A DNA stretch of 64,000 bases from Anaerofilum sp. An201 (GCF_002160015.1 NZ_NFJT01000001.1:1-64000); one strand, 5' to 3'; positions 52,736-62,253 are shown, numbered from the stretch's first letter. Notes: generated from the sequence alone by a model not told the origin. Numbers and translations are program-made.

Positions 52736-54400
52736 ATGAAACACGCCTTGCCCTCCTTCAAACGTCTGTTCTCCCTGCCTGCCGCCCGCTGGGCGGCGGG
52801 CTATCTTGCGTTGCAGGCCTGTATGGTGGCGCTGGTGTACTACTGGCGCGTGTTCTACGGCTGGGGCGGCTCCGCCTTCAAAATGACGGCGCTGTGCTGC
52901 CTGGCGGCCACCGGCGTGTTCGCGGCGGTGTGGCTGATCTGCACCTTTGCCAAGACCTTCGCCTCCCGCACCGCCTGGGTGGTGCTGCTGTGCGGGGCGT
53001 TCTTCTGCTTTGCGAACCCGCCCCTGCAGTCGCCCGACGAGGTGGTGCACTACCAGCGCAGCTATGCCATCAGCATGGGCCGGTTCGATTTCGACTACGA
53101 GCGCGGCTATCCCGCCGACGTGAACGCCCTGCTGGAGAGCTTCCCCGGCGCCTGGACCAACGCCATCACCTCCTACTGGGCCAGCGAGGACCCGGTCACC
53201 GGGGACGTGGTGGACGCGGGGAGCAGCGCGAACTATCCCATCAAGGTGCGGGGCGGCCACCGCGAGTGGATCGGCCTGCAATTTGAGGAATACCAGAAGC
53301 TGAAGACCCAGAACATCGACAACTGGCGCGAGCCGGTGATGTTCCAGATCCTGCCCTTCCTGCCGCAGGCGGCGGGCATGGCGGCGGGGCGTCTGTTCGG
53401 CCTGGGGGCGCTGAGCTGCCTGTATGCCGGGCGGCTGGCGAACCTCGCGGTCTACGCCGCGCTGTGCTGGCTGGCGCTGCGCAACTGCAAGCGGTATCAG
53501 CCGCTGTTCGCGGCGGTGATGCTGCTGCCGCTGAGCCTGTATCTGGCCGCCTCGCTGAGCTACGACGCGATGCTGCTGGGTCTGTACTACCTCACGGCCA
53601 GCTACTACTGCGCCGACGAGATCCGGACAAAGGATCTCGCGGTGTTCCTGGCGGCCTTTGTGCTGATGAACGCGGTGAAGCCGTGGATCAGCCTGCTGTG
53701 GCTGGCGCTGCCGCTGGTGCTGCCCAGAAAGGCGTGGAAAACGAAGGTGCGCAAGTGGCAGCTGGCAGTCGTGGCGCTGGCCGCCGCGCTGGCGGCCACC
53801 TTGCTCGTGGAATGGTACGGCCGCGCGATGCGCTTCAACTACCCCGAGATCGGGCGCATGCTGGGCAGCGATGTGAACGGCGGGCAGCAGCTTGCCTTTG
53901 TGCTGTCCAATATCCCGCGCACCATCATGGTATTTGTCGGCACGCTGTATGAAAACTGCCTGTTTTTGGGCCAGCTGGGCACCTTTGGCATGCTGGACCT
54001 GGAGCTGCCGCTGGTGCAGCTGCTGTCGGTGCTGGTGCTGTGCCTGGGCACGGCGCTGTCGGTGCACGAGAAAAGCAGTCTCACCCCCCGTTCGGCCATC
54101 GGGCTGGGGGCGCTGGCGGTCTGCTATATGGGCGGCGTGATGGGCGCGCTCTACATCACCTACACCCCCGTGGGCATGGCGCGGGTGCTGGGATTGCAGG
54201 CGCGGTATTTCCTGCCGTCGTTCCTGATGCTGTTCGTGCTGCTGGCCGCGCTGCTGAGCCATGTGCTGGAGCCGCGTCTGGCGGTGGGCGGCCAAAAGGC
54301 CGGACGCCTGGCGCTGTGGGCCGGCGGCGGGACGGCGCTGCTCAGCGCGGTGCTGCTGGCACAGCACTATTTCATCGGCCCGGCCTATATGATGCCCTGA
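52736..54400 (+). CDS. DUF2142-family polytopic membrane protein
   Basis: A 554-residue protein with about 10-12 helices, resembling DUF2142. It has a first periplasmic loop with NPPLQSPDEVVHYQRSYA, including an acidic Asp-Glu pair as in GT-C glycosyltransferases. QEYQ-like regions and a helical C-terminus follow. The ATG at 52736 lies 8 bases after the legB stop. A GTG at 52724 overlaps that stop but has a poorer ribosome site. The likely role is transfer or polymerisation of lipid-linked sugars. The function of the family is not settled. Confidence 0.75.
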   Translation: MKHALPSFKRLFSLPAARWAAGYLALQACMVALVYYWRVFYGWGGSAFKMTALCCLAATGVFAAVWLICTFAKTFASRTAWVVLLCGAFFCFANPPLQSPDEVVHYQRSYAISMGRFDFDYERGYPADVNALLESFPGAWTNAITSYWASEDPVTGDVVDAGSSANYPIKVRGGHREWIGLQFEEYQKLKTQNIDNWREPVMFQILPFLPQAAGMAAGRLFGLGALSCLYAGRLANLAVYAALCWLALRNCKRYQPLFAAVMLLPLSLYLAASLSYDAMLLGLYYLTASYYCADEIRTKDLAVFLAAFVLMNAVKPWISLLWLALPLVLPRKAWKTKVRKWQLAVVALAAALAATLLVEWYGRAMRFNYPEIGRMLGSDVNGGQQLAFVLSNIPRTIMVFVGTLYENCLFLGQLGTFGMLDLELPLVQLLSVLVLCLGTALSVHEKSSLTPRSAIGLGALAVCYMGGVMGALYITYTPVGMARVLGLQARYFLPSFLMLFVLLAALLSHVLEPRLAVGGQKAGRLALWAGGGTALLSAVLLAQHYFIGPAYMMP

Positions 54401-54431
54401 CCCGATTTTACCAGAAAGGATGGATTGCCGT

Positions 54432-56426
54432 ATGCTCACCGTTTTGGCGATGCTGCTGACCCTGTGCGCCGTGGCGTGCTGGTCGATGCTGCTGGCGCAG
54501 CGCACCGGATGCGATGCCGGAACTGCTCCGGTGGTGGTGCTGTGCGGCGGCGCGCTGGCCGTCACGGCGGCCGGTATGCTGGGCGCGCTGGCTTTGGGCG
54601 CGGCGGCAGTGTATCTGGGCGCGGCAGTCTGCGCCGTGCTGGCGCTGCGCAGAGAGGGCAAAGCCGCCCTTTGCCGCCTGTACAGCCCGGCCTTTCTGTT
54701 TTTCCTCGCGGGAGCGGTGTTTTTCATCGTGCTGTTCGCGGTGCGCCGGCCGATGCTCTACCAGTGGGACGAGTTCACCTTCTGGGGCAGCGCGGCGCGC
54801 GCTGTCTGCGTGCACAACGAGCTGTACACCACCGCCCCCAGCAACATGATCACCCGCGCCTATCCGCCGGTGCTGCCGGTGACGGTGTACCTGTTCCAGT
54901 GGATCGTGCCCGGCTTTTCCGAGTGGGCTGCCTACGCGGCCTACGACATCTTCGCCCTGGCCGGGATGGCGGCGGTGGCGGCGGGCCTTTCCCGCCGGCG
55001 CTGGCCGGCCGGCGTGCTGACGCTGGCGTCCTGTGCGCTGCTGCCGCTCTTTTTCGAGGTGGGCGCCTCCACCGGCGCGGCCTCGAGCGTATACCTGAAC
55101 CTCCAGTCCGACCTGCAGCTGGGATGCCTGTTTGCGGCGGCGCTGGGGATCTATTTCACCGCAAAGCCCTCCACCGGCAGCCTGGCGCGGGTGCTGGTGG
55201 TGATCCTGGCGCTGTCGATGACCAAGGACATGGGCTTCGCGCTGGGGCTGATCGCCGCCGGGCTGATCTTCCTCGACCTCCTCTTCCAGGGCAAAGCCCG
55301 CCCGCGCCTGTTCGGGTGCGGGAGCGTCGGCGGCCCGGCGATCTTCTTCGGCCTGTCGGCCATCGTCTCGGTGGCGGGCTGGGCCGGGTGGTCGGCCTAT
55401 GTGGGGCTGGTCACCTGGGAGAACCGGTTCGACCTCGCGGGCGCGGGCGACACCCAGCGCCTCACCCCCCTCTCGATGCTGGGCGTGGGGCTGCGGGAGC
55501 TGCTGGGCATCGGCCGCACGCAGGAATTTTCCGATCTCGCCGCCTCGATGAACCGCGCCTTCTTCAGCCGCCCGGTCTGCCTGCTGGGCGGCGGCGCGGT
55601 GGTGGCGGTGCTGGTGCTGGCACTGCTGGCGGCGGCCTTCGCGCTGGGCGACAGGGCCCACCGCCGCCGGGTGGCGGTGTTCGCCGTGGGCAGCCTGGCG
55701 GCCTTCGCGGCCTACTGGGTGTTCCACCTGTTCCTGTACCTGTATGTCTTTGACCCCTCCGAGGGCCTTGTGCTCAAGGATTACGCCCGCTACTTCCTGC
55801 CCTTCTATCTGGGCTGGCTGCTGGGGGCGGCGGCGCTGCTGCTGGGCGCCGGGAAAGACCGCGCCGTCGGCTTTGCGGCGGCGGCGCTGCTGGCGGTGGT
55901 GGGCGGCAGCGTGCTCTGGCGCGGCCAGACGGTGAACAACTTCGCCACCTACTCCAACACCTTCTACGGCGAGCGGCTGGAGGTGCAGTCCCGCGCCGAG
56001 ACGGTCAACGCAGTCACCGCGCCCGACGACGTGATCTACCCGGTCTGCCAGGGCAGCGACGGCACCCGCTGGTACTACTACAGCTATGAGCTGGAGGCCA
56101 GTCTGGCCCGGATGTACGGCGGCGGCAGCGGCACCGAACAGGACCCCTTCCTGCCCACCACCGCCTGCACCCTTACCGACGCCGCGTCGCTGGGGGCACA
56201 GCAGTACGAGGTGGTCACCGAGCAGCAGGACCTCGCCGCCTACCTGAAGGAGTGCGGGGCCACCGTGCTGCTGCTGGACGTGACCGACGAATATGTGGCC
56301 CAGCTGCTGGAGCCGTATGCCGCAGCCCCGCTGCCCGACCTGACGCTGGATGTGCCGTCGCTGTGGCGGATCGAATGGCAGGACGGCGAAATGCGGCTTC
56401 GCCCGCTGGAACAGGAGGCGCCATGA
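54432..56426 (+). CDS. GT-C-like polytopic membrane protein, module copy A
   Basis: A 664-residue protein with about 12 helices and a soluble C-terminal domain (about residues 510-664). The first outer loop has YQWDEFTFWGSAARAV, an Asp-Glu motif typical of GT-C enzymes. MTKDMGFALGLIAAGL follows in a later helix. It is a clear paralogue of the gene at 57041 in the same motifs and in the C-terminal domain (VIYPVCQGSDGTRWYY here). The ATG at 54432 is chosen as the one at 54420 overlaps the Shine-Dalgarno. It overlaps the next gene by ATGA. The substrate is unknown. Confidence 0.72.
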   Translation: MLTVLAMLLTLCAVACWSMLLAQRTGCDAGTAPVVVLCGGALAVTAAGMLGALALGAAAVYLGAAVCAVLALRREGKAALCRLYSPAFLFFLAGAVFFIVLFAVRRPMLYQWDEFTFWGSAARAVCVHNELYTTAPSNMITRAYPPVLPVTVYLFQWIVPGFSEWAAYAAYDIFALAGMAAVAAGLSRRRWPAGVLTLASCALLPLFFEVGASTGAASSVYLNLQSDLQLGCLFAAALGIYFTAKPSTGSLARVLVVILALSMTKDMGFALGLIAAGLIFLDLLFQGKARPRLFGCGSVGGPAIFFGLSAIVSVAGWAGWSAYVGLVTWENRFDLAGAGDTQRLTPLSMLGVGLRELLGIGRTQEFSDLAASMNRAFFSRPVCLLGGGAVVAVLVLALLAAAFALGDRAHRRRVAVFAVGSLAAFAAYWVFHLFLYLYVFDPSEGLVLKDYARYFLPFYLGWLLGAAALLLGAGKDRAVGFAAAALLAVVGGSVLWRGQTVNNFATYSNTFYGERLEVQSRAETVNAVTAPDDVIYPVCQGSDGTRWYYYSYELEASLARMYGGGSGTEQDPFLPTTACTLTDAASLGAQQYEVVTEQQDLAAYLKECGATVLLLDVTDEYVAQLLEPYAAAPLPDLTLDVPSLWRIEWQDGEMRLRPLEQEAP

Positions 56427-57037
56427 AACGGATACGTTCCCATCCGCTGCTGGCCGGCTGGCTGGCGGCGATCTTGCTCTGGCTGCTGGTGTGGCTCGGC
56501 GGCGGCGTGCAGACCCTGTTCTACCTCTGCCGCGGCCAGGCCGGCACACAGCAGCTCGCCCCGGGCGACTGGGCCCTCTCCTCGCTGGTGGAGACCGAAA
56601 ACCCGGTCACCGGCGAAGCGGGCTGGCTGGTCTCCACCGACACCGACCCCCGCATGGAATGGACGGGTGAGCGGTATGTGAGTGCCGTCGCCCTCACAAT
56701 GTCCTCGCTGCGCCCCACCGGCGCGGTGGTGCTGTACTACAAAACGCCGGGCCAGACCGACTATTCGGTGCAGCAGATGGTCTACGCCCAAAAGACTGGC
56801 GAGGCCACCTATGAGTTCTCGCTGGGCGGCCAATACGTCACCGCCCTCCGCATCGACCCCGCCAGCAGCGGCGCGGTGTTCCTGAAGCCGGGCACGGCCG
56901 TGATCGATCCTCCGGGCAGCTGGCTGCGCCGCCTTGTGCCGAACGGCCTGCAATGGATGGCGCTGCTGGCGGCCGGGCCGGTGCTGGCCGCGCTGTGGCG
57001 GCTTGTGGATAACAAAGGGTATAAAACAAAGGAGTAA
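56423..57037 (+). CDS. Small membrane protein with extracytoplasmic beta domain, module copy A
   Basis: A 204-residue protein not matched to a named family. One helix lies at each end (LLAGWLAAILLWLLVWLGG; WMALLAAGPVLAALWRLV), with a soluble beta-rich domain between. Its core VVLYYKTPGQTDYS and YVTALRIDPASSGAVF aligns with the gene at 59068. It is translationally coupled to the preceding GT-C-like gene. The arrangement implies that the two proteins act together. Confidence 0.72.
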   Translation: MKRIRSHPLLAGWLAAILLWLLVWLGGGVQTLFYLCRGQAGTQQLAPGDWALSSLVETENPVTGEAGWLVSTDTDPRMEWTGERYVSAVALTMSSLRPTGAVVLYYKTPGQTDYSVQQMVYAQKTGEATYEFSLGGQYVTALRIDPASSGAVFLKPGTAVIDPPGSWLRRLVPNGLQWMALLAAGPVLAALWRLVDNKGYKTKE

Positions 57038-57040
57038 TCC

Positions 57041-59071
57041 ATGCAGTATTTTGACGTTGTCATCAGCTTTGCGGCGCTGGCGCTGCTGTGCCTGTTTCTG
57101 GTGCGGCGGTGCGGGCTGCACCCCAGCCTTGCGCCGCTGGCCGCGCTGTGCGGCACCATGCTGTGGTTCTGCGCGGGCGGGATGCTGGGCATCCTCCGCC
57201 CGATGGGCTGGGCCTATTTTGTGCTGGCGGCGGGCCTGGGCGTGTGGGGGCTGGCCGGCCTGCGCAGGCAGCGGCGGGACCTTGTCAGCCCGGGGCTGTG
57301 CCTGTTTTTCGGGTTGGGCGCGGTGTTCCTGGTCTATCTGGCTGTGCGCCAGCCGGTGGTGTCGGTGTGGGACGAGATGTCCTTCTGGGGCACCGCCGCC
57401 AAGATCACCAAGCTGGACGACACCCTCTACACCACCAGCGCCCTGTCCGGCATCTGGGAGTGGACCGCCACCCAGAAGCCGGGGATGATCGTGCTGGGCT
57501 ACTGGATGCAGTTTTTCGGCGCGGGTTTTGCCGCCTGGAAGCTGTATCTGGCCTACGACCTGCTGCTGTTCGCCTGCTTTGCCGCCATCGTGGGCGCGCT
57601 GGAATGGCGCGGCTGGAAGGCGTGGGTGCCGGTGGCGCTGGCGGCCTTCCTGTCGCCCTGGTTTTTCACGGTGTATCAGCGGGAAACCACCCTGCGCCCG
57701 GTGTATATGGACTCCTACGGCGACATCCCGGCCGGCGTGCTGGCGGCGGGCGCGGTGGCCTTCTGGCTCTGTCTGCGCCGCAGCGGACGCCGCGGTCTGT
57801 GGGGCGTGCCGGTGGTGCTGGCCGCCGCCGCGATGGTGAAGGACAACACCCTGCCCATCGCGCTGATGGCGCTGGGCCTTGTGGCGGCGGATGCGCTGCT
57901 GTTCGGCCTGCCGGGCGAGGAGCCGGCCAATAAACCGAAACAATACGCCCGCCGTCTGGGCTTCTGTGTGCTGGCGGCGTCCGGCCCGGCGATCGCGTAT
58001 GTCAGCTGGAGCCTGCACGCCGCCGCAGCAGTGGCCGCGCGGGCCGCCACCGGCGGCATGGGCAGCACCAGCCTGAGCCTGGGCACCGTGCTGCGGTATG
58101 GGTTCGGGACGCTGCTTGCGCCCGGCAGCCTGCCCGCCGGGGTGGCCGACCAGTACGGCGCGAAGTTCGCCCAGGTGGCGGCCGATATGAAGAGCGCCTT
58201 TTTCTCGGCCTCGCTCACGATGGCCGGGCCCTGTGTCACCGCGCTGGCGCTGATCGTCTGTGTGTTCGGCGCGGCGGTGCTGTTCGGCCGCCGGGGCAGC
58301 CGCCTGCGCGCCGCGGTGCTGGGCGCGTGCACCGTTGCGGGATTTTTCGCCTACTATCTGGTCATCCTGTTCAGCTATGTGTTCATCTTCAAGGATTTCC
58401 AGGCCGCCGGTCTCGACAGCTACAACCGCTACATCTACCCCTATCTGCTGTTCGCGTTCCTGGTGGGCCTTGCGCTGCTGGCCGACGCCGCCGACGCGTC
58501 CCGCCGGTTCGCCCCCGCAAACGGGGCGGTGCTGGCGCTGAGCGGCGTGATGCTGTGGCGTTTTTCCAGCCTGCTGCTGCCGCAGTTCACGGTGCTGGGA
58601 TACCCCGAGCCCTACTTTGAGCAGCAGAAGCAGAGCGCCGCGGTGGCCGATGCGGTGATCGCCTCGGTGCCCGAAAACGCCCGCGTGTTCTATGTGTACC
58701 AGGGCGACAACGGCGAGCACTGGTTCGCCCAGTCCTACAACCTGCTGCCGGTACTGCTGGATTCCAGCGGCACGGTGGACGAGGAAAAGGGCTGGTCGGG
58801 CGGAGGCGGCGGCACCTTTGGCCTGCCCGAGCTTGCCAACGGCGACCTCTACTACCACGCCTATACGGTGGAGCAGCTCTCCTCCTACCTGGCCGAAAGC
58901 GGCTGCACCCACATGCTGGTGGAGCAGTCGGACGATATCTTCGCTGAGAGCTACGGCGAGCTGTTCAGCGACGGCCTCGCCGCCGCCGAGGACGGCCCGG
59001 CGCTGTATGCGGTGGACGCTTCGGGCGACGCTGCCCGCATGACGCTGGTGGAATGGGAGGTGCAGCTATGA
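57041..59071 (+). CDS. GT-C-like polytopic membrane protein, module copy B
   Basis: A 676-residue protein, paralogous to the gene at 54432. The outer-loop motif reads VSVWDEMSFWGTAAKIT, and a later helix reads AMVKDNTLPIALMALGL. The C-terminal soluble domain has VFYVYQGDNGEHWFAQSY. About 12 helices are predicted by eye. AAAGGAG precedes the ATG. The last bases overlap the start of the following small gene (ATGA), as in copy A. It is probably a glycosyltransferase-like enzyme of surface glycan assembly. No donor specificity can be assigned. Confidence 0.72.
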   Translation: MQYFDVVISFAALALLCLFLVRRCGLHPSLAPLAALCGTMLWFCAGGMLGILRPMGWAYFVLAAGLGVWGLAGLRRQRRDLVSPGLCLFFGLGAVFLVYLAVRQPVVSVWDEMSFWGTAAKITKLDDTLYTTSALSGIWEWTATQKPGMIVLGYWMQFFGAGFAAWKLYLAYDLLLFACFAAIVGALEWRGWKAWVPVALAAFLSPWFFTVYQRETTLRPVYMDSYGDIPAGVLAAGAVAFWLCLRRSGRRGLWGVPVVLAAAAMVKDNTLPIALMALGLVAADALLFGLPGEEPANKPKQYARRLGFCVLAASGPAIAYVSWSLHAAAAVAARAATGGMGSTSLSLGTVLRYGFGTLLAPGSLPAGVADQYGAKFAQVAADMKSAFFSASLTMAGPCVTALALIVCVFGAAVLFGRRGSRLRAAVLGACTVAGFFAYYLVILFSYVFIFKDFQAAGLDSYNRYIYPYLLFAFLVGLALLADAADASRRFAPANGAVLALSGVMLWRFSSLLLPQFTVLGYPEPYFEQQKQSAAVADAVIASVPENARVFYVYQGDNGEHWFAQSYNLLPVLLDSSGTVDEEKGWSGGGGGTFGLPELANGDLYYHAYTVEQLSSYLAESGCTHMLVEQSDDIFAESYGELFSDGLAAAEDGPALYAVDASGDAARMTLVEWEVQL

Positions 59072-59706
59072 ACAAGCTGAAACAGGCCGCGCGCTGGTGC
59101 GGGCGGCATCTGGTGCCCACCTGCTATGCGGTGTATCTGGCGGCGGTGCTGGCGGTGGGGCTGTGCGGCTTTGCGGCCGACAGCATCCTGCGCGCCGCCG
59201 GCAAATTGCAGACGGTGGAGCTGTCCGCCGCCGATTTTGAACCGGTCAACCTGGCCGAGGAAGGGGACAGCTGGCGCAGCCAGACCGCCGATCCGCAGCT
59301 TCTCTACCACGCGGACGGCCGCGTGCTGACGGTGCGCGCAGAGCTGTCCTTCGACGCCGACCAGGGCGAGCTGGACCTCTACTACACCGAGGCCCCCGGC
59401 GAGGACTTCGACAAATACCGCCGTGTGTGGGCGGTGCGGCAGGCGGACGGCAGCTACCTCTACAAACTGCCCCGCACCCACATCGACACCCTCCGCCTCG
59501 ACCCCGGCAGCGCCGAAAATCTGGGCATCACGATCGGCCGCATCTGGCTGAACGAACCGGTGGGTCTTGCGGGCTATTTTGATCTGTCTCTCAACGGCCT
59601 GTTCCGTCTGGCGGTGTATCCTGCACTGGCAGCGGCGGCCATGCAATATCTGCTTTCGGTGTGGCGCGACGCCCGCCGCAAAGCCAATGGGAAAGGAAGC
59701 TGTTGA
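59068..59706 (+). CDS. Small membrane protein with extracytoplasmic beta domain, module copy B
   Basis: A 212-residue protein, paralogous to the gene at 56423. It has an N-terminal helix (CYAVYLAAVLAVGLCGFA), a soluble beta domain with LDLYYTEAPGEDFDKY and HIDTLRLDPGSAENLG, and a C-terminal helix and basic tail. Tight coupling to its polytopic partner repeats the pattern of copy A. The function is unknown. Confidence 0.72.
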   Translation: MNKLKQAARWCGRHLVPTCYAVYLAAVLAVGLCGFAADSILRAAGKLQTVELSAADFEPVNLAEEGDSWRSQTADPQLLYHADGRVLTVRAELSFDADQGELDLYYTEAPGEDFDKYRRVWAVRQADGSYLYKLPRTHIDTLRLDPGSAENLGITIGRIWLNEPVGLAGYFDLSLNGLFRLAVYPALAAAAMQYLLSVWRDARRKANGKGSC

Positions 59707-59709
59707 ACA

Positions 59710-60876
59710 ATGAGCGAAAAAACCTTCATCCCCCTGTCGGTGCCGAATTTCAGCGGCAACGAGAAGGAATATGTCAACGACGCGGTGGTGAGCGAGTGGG
59801 TGTCCACCGGCGGAAGCCTTGTGCCCAAATTTGAGCAGGCCATCGCCGATTATGTGGGCATGCCCCGCGCAGTGGCCTGCAACAGCGGCACCTCCGGCCT
59901 GCATCTGGCCATGATGATGGCCGGCATCGGCGCCGGCGACGAGGTGCTGGCACCCACCCTCACCTTTATCGCGGCGGTCAACCCCATCCGCTACGCCGGT
60001 GCACAGCCCATCTTTATCGGCTGCGACGATACCCTCTGCCTCGACCCCAAGCTGGCCGAGGAATACCTGCAGGCCAATGCCGAGCTCAAGGACGGCCGCT
60101 GTGTCAGCCGCGTGACCGGCGCGCACATCAAGGCCATCGTGGTGGTGCATGTGTTCGGCAACCTGGCCGACATGGAGGCGATCATGGACCTGGCCGCCCG
60201 CTGGCACCTGATCGTGATCGAGGACGCCACCGAGGCGCTGGGCAGCTGCTTCACCGCCGGGCGCTATGCCGGCAAATACGCCGGCACCATCGGCGACGTG
60301 GGCGTGTACAGCTTCAACGGCAACAAGATTATCACCACCGGCGCGGGCGGCATGGTGGTGTCCAACCACGACGACTGGGCCGAGCACGCAAAGCACCTGT
60401 CCACCCAGGCCAAAGCCGACGAGCTGCACTTCGTGCACGACGAGGTGGGCTACAACTACCGCCTGACCAATCTGCAGGCGGCGCTGGGTCTGGCCCAGCT
60501 GGAGCAGCTGGAGGGCTTCATCGCCTACAAGAACGAGATGTACGAGTTCTACCGCGAGCGGCTGGACGGCAAGCACAACTACCGCATCCTGCCCTTCCGG
60601 GACGGCACCCGCAGCAACCGCTGGTTCTACAGCCTGTTTGTGGAGGACGCCCATCCGCTGCACCGCGACGAGATCATCCGCCGCCTGTCGGCCGAGAAGA
60701 TCCAGACCCGCCCCATCTGGGCGCTCATTCAGGACCAGGCCGACTACCCCCAAAACCAGCACTACGGCACCGGCCTCGCCCGGCACTATCTGGGCCATAT
60801 CGTCAACCTGCCCTGCTCCACGAACCTCTCCAAAGAGGACGCACAGCGGGTGGTGGATGTGCTGCTGAGCCTGTAA
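59710..60876 (+). CDS. legC: LegC-family DegT/DnrJ/EryC1 aminotransferase
   Basis: A 388-residue PLP aminotransferase of the LegC group. It starts with FIPLSVPNFSGNEKEYVNDA. The PLP lysine is in YSFNGNKIITTGAGG; AVACNSGTSGLHLAMM and IVIEDATEALGS are further family motifs. It aminates the 4-keto-6-deoxy sugar made by LegB. It stands 4 bases after the small membrane gene and 34 bases before the CBS-nucleotidyltransferase, in the same operon. Confidence 0.93.
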   Translation: MSEKTFIPLSVPNFSGNEKEYVNDAVVSEWVSTGGSLVPKFEQAIADYVGMPRAVACNSGTSGLHLAMMMAGIGAGDEVLAPTLTFIAAVNPIRYAGAQPIFIGCDDTLCLDPKLAEEYLQANAELKDGRCVSRVTGAHIKAIVVVHVFGNLADMEAIMDLAARWHLIVIEDATEALGSCFTAGRYAGKYAGTIGDVGVYSFNGNKIITTGAGGMVVSNHDDWAEHAKHLSTQAKADELHFVHDEVGYNYRLTNLQAALGLAQLEQLEGFIAYKNEMYEFYRERLDGKHNYRILPFRDGTRSNRWFYSLFVEDAHPLHRDEIIRRLSAEKIQTRPIWALIQDQADYPQNQHYGTGLARHYLGHIVNLPCSTNLSKEDAQRVVDVLLSL

Positions 60877-60910
60877 AAACCGCGCATTGACGCAAAAAAG
60901 GAGGCTGTGT

Positions 60911-61963
60911 ATGAGCCTTGTGAAGATCGAGGATATCCTGCTTGTCCCCGGCGCCAGCGTGCTGGACGCGATGGCCCAGCTGGACAGGACCGGCCTGGGC
61001 GTGCTGTTCGACGCCCCGGACGGCGTGCTGGCGGGCGTGCTCACCGACGGGGATCTGCGCCGGTATATCCTGGCCGGAGGACGCCTGGAAAGCCCCGCCG
61101 CCGAGGCGGTGAACCGCAGCCCCCGCAGCCTGCCGATGGAGCAGCGCGGGCAGGCACGCCAGATGATGCTGGACTGCACCATCAAGGCGCTGCCGCTGCT
61201 GGACAAGACCGGCCGCATCCAGGACGTGCTGTTTGCCGACGGCCTCGACATCGACACCCGCAAGCGGGCGAGCCTGCCGGTGGTGATGATGGCGGGCGGC
61301 CTGGGCACCCGGCTGTACCCCTACACCAAGATCCTGCCCAAACCCCTGATCCCGGTGGGCGAGCTGCCCATCGCCGAGCACATCATCCACCGCTTCCAGG
61401 ACGTGGGCTGCAGCCGGTTCTATCTGGTTGTGAACTATAAAAAGAACATGATAAAGTCCTATTTCAACGATCTGGAAAAGGACTACACCGTCGAGTACGC
61501 CGACGAGGACACCCCGCTGGGCACCGGCGGCGGCCTGCGCCTGCTGAAAGACCAGCTGCACGAGACCTTCTTCCTCACCAACTGCGACATTTTGATCGAC
61601 GCGGATTTCGGAGACGTCTACGACTTCCATCGCCGGCAGGGCAACAAGATCACGATGGTGTGCGCGGTGAAGCACTTCACCATCCCCTACGGGGTGGTGG
61701 AGCTGGCGGACGACGGCCAGGTCCGCGCGATGCAGGAAAAGCCGGAGATGAATTTTCTCACCAACACCGGCGTCTATGTGGTGGAGCCGGAGGTCATCGG
61801 CCTGATCCAGCCCGACACCCCCACCCCCTTCACCGACCTGATCGAAGCGGTGCGCAGGGAGGGCGGGCGCGTAGGCGTCTACCCGGTGAGCGAACAGAGC
61901 TGGATGGACATGGGGCAGCTGGAGGAGCTGGACAACATGCGCCGCCGTCTGGAGCAGAGCTGA
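60911..61963 (+). CDS. CBS-domain nucleotidyltransferase (PtmE-like, GlcN-1-P guanylyltransferase type)
   Basis: A 350-residue fusion. Two CBS motifs come first (residues about 5-115: VLFDAPDGVLAGVLTDGDL, KALPLLDKTGRI). The nucleotidyltransferase domain opens VVMMAGGLGTRLYPYTKILPKPL and ends near WMDMGQLEEL. This CBS-plus-nucleotidyltransferase arrangement is that of PtmE, which supplies GDP-GlcN for legionaminic acid. The CBS pair may sense nucleotides. AAGGAGG lies before the ATG at 60911; an earlier in-frame ATG at 60887 has none. The GDP assignment is inference from context. Confidence 0.87.
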   Translation: MSLVKIEDILLVPGASVLDAMAQLDRTGLGVLFDAPDGVLAGVLTDGDLRRYILAGGRLESPAAEAVNRSPRSLPMEQRGQARQMMLDCTIKALPLLDKTGRIQDVLFADGLDIDTRKRASLPVVMMAGGLGTRLYPYTKILPKPLIPVGELPIAEHIIHRFQDVGCSRFYLVVNYKKNMIKSYFNDLEKDYTVEYADEDTPLGTGGGLRLLKDQLHETFFLTNCDILIDADFGDVYDFHRRQGNKITMVCAVKHFTIPYGVVELADDGQVRAMQEKPEMNFLTNTGVYVVEPEVIGLIQPDTPTPFTDLIEAVRREGGRVGVYPVSEQSWMDMGQLEELDNMRRRLEQS

Positions 61964-61990
61964 AAAAAGCTCTGGTTTCCCCAAAACGGC

Positions 61991-62129
61991 AAGCCTTCCC
62001 CTGGCAGGGGAAGGTGGCGCGGAGCGCCGGATGAGGTCGAAGCCATCCTCTTTGCGCGGGCCTGTGAAAACCGACAGCTTTCCCCTCATCCGTCGCCATG
62101 CGGCGACAGCTTCCCCCCAGGGGGAAGCC
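61991..62129 (+). repeat. Intergenic hairpin repeat, complete copy 6
   Basis: The left arm (61991-62039: AAGCCTTCCCCTGGCAGGGG, then GGCGCGGAGCGCC and GGATGAGGTCG) and right arm (CCCCTCATCCGTCGCC..GGCGACAGCTTCCCCCCAGG) flank a middle of about 50 bases. Confidence 0.88.
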
Positions 62130-62141
62130 GGGCGGTACCAC

Positions 62142-62253
62142 AAGCCTTCCCCTGGCAGGGGAAGGTGGCGCGGAGCGCCGGATGAGGTCGAAGCCGTCCT
62201 CTTTGCGCGAAGCCTGCGGAAGCGAAACCCTTCCCCGCATCCGCCGCCGTCCC
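62142..62253 (+). repeat. Hairpin repeat, copy 7, decayed right arm
   Basis: Bases 62142-62190 match the left arm at 61991 essentially exactly, with the same middle start (GAAGCC.TCCTCTTTGCGCG). The right arm remains only as CCCTTCCCCGCATCCGCCGCC. This is a tandem duplicate of the previous element. Confidence 0.85.

Noticed and set aside
20421-62253. Possible CRISPR array from the recurring palindromic units
   Set aside because: Copies are kilobases apart rather than regularly spaced, have conserved middles rather than unique spacers, and no cas genes are present.
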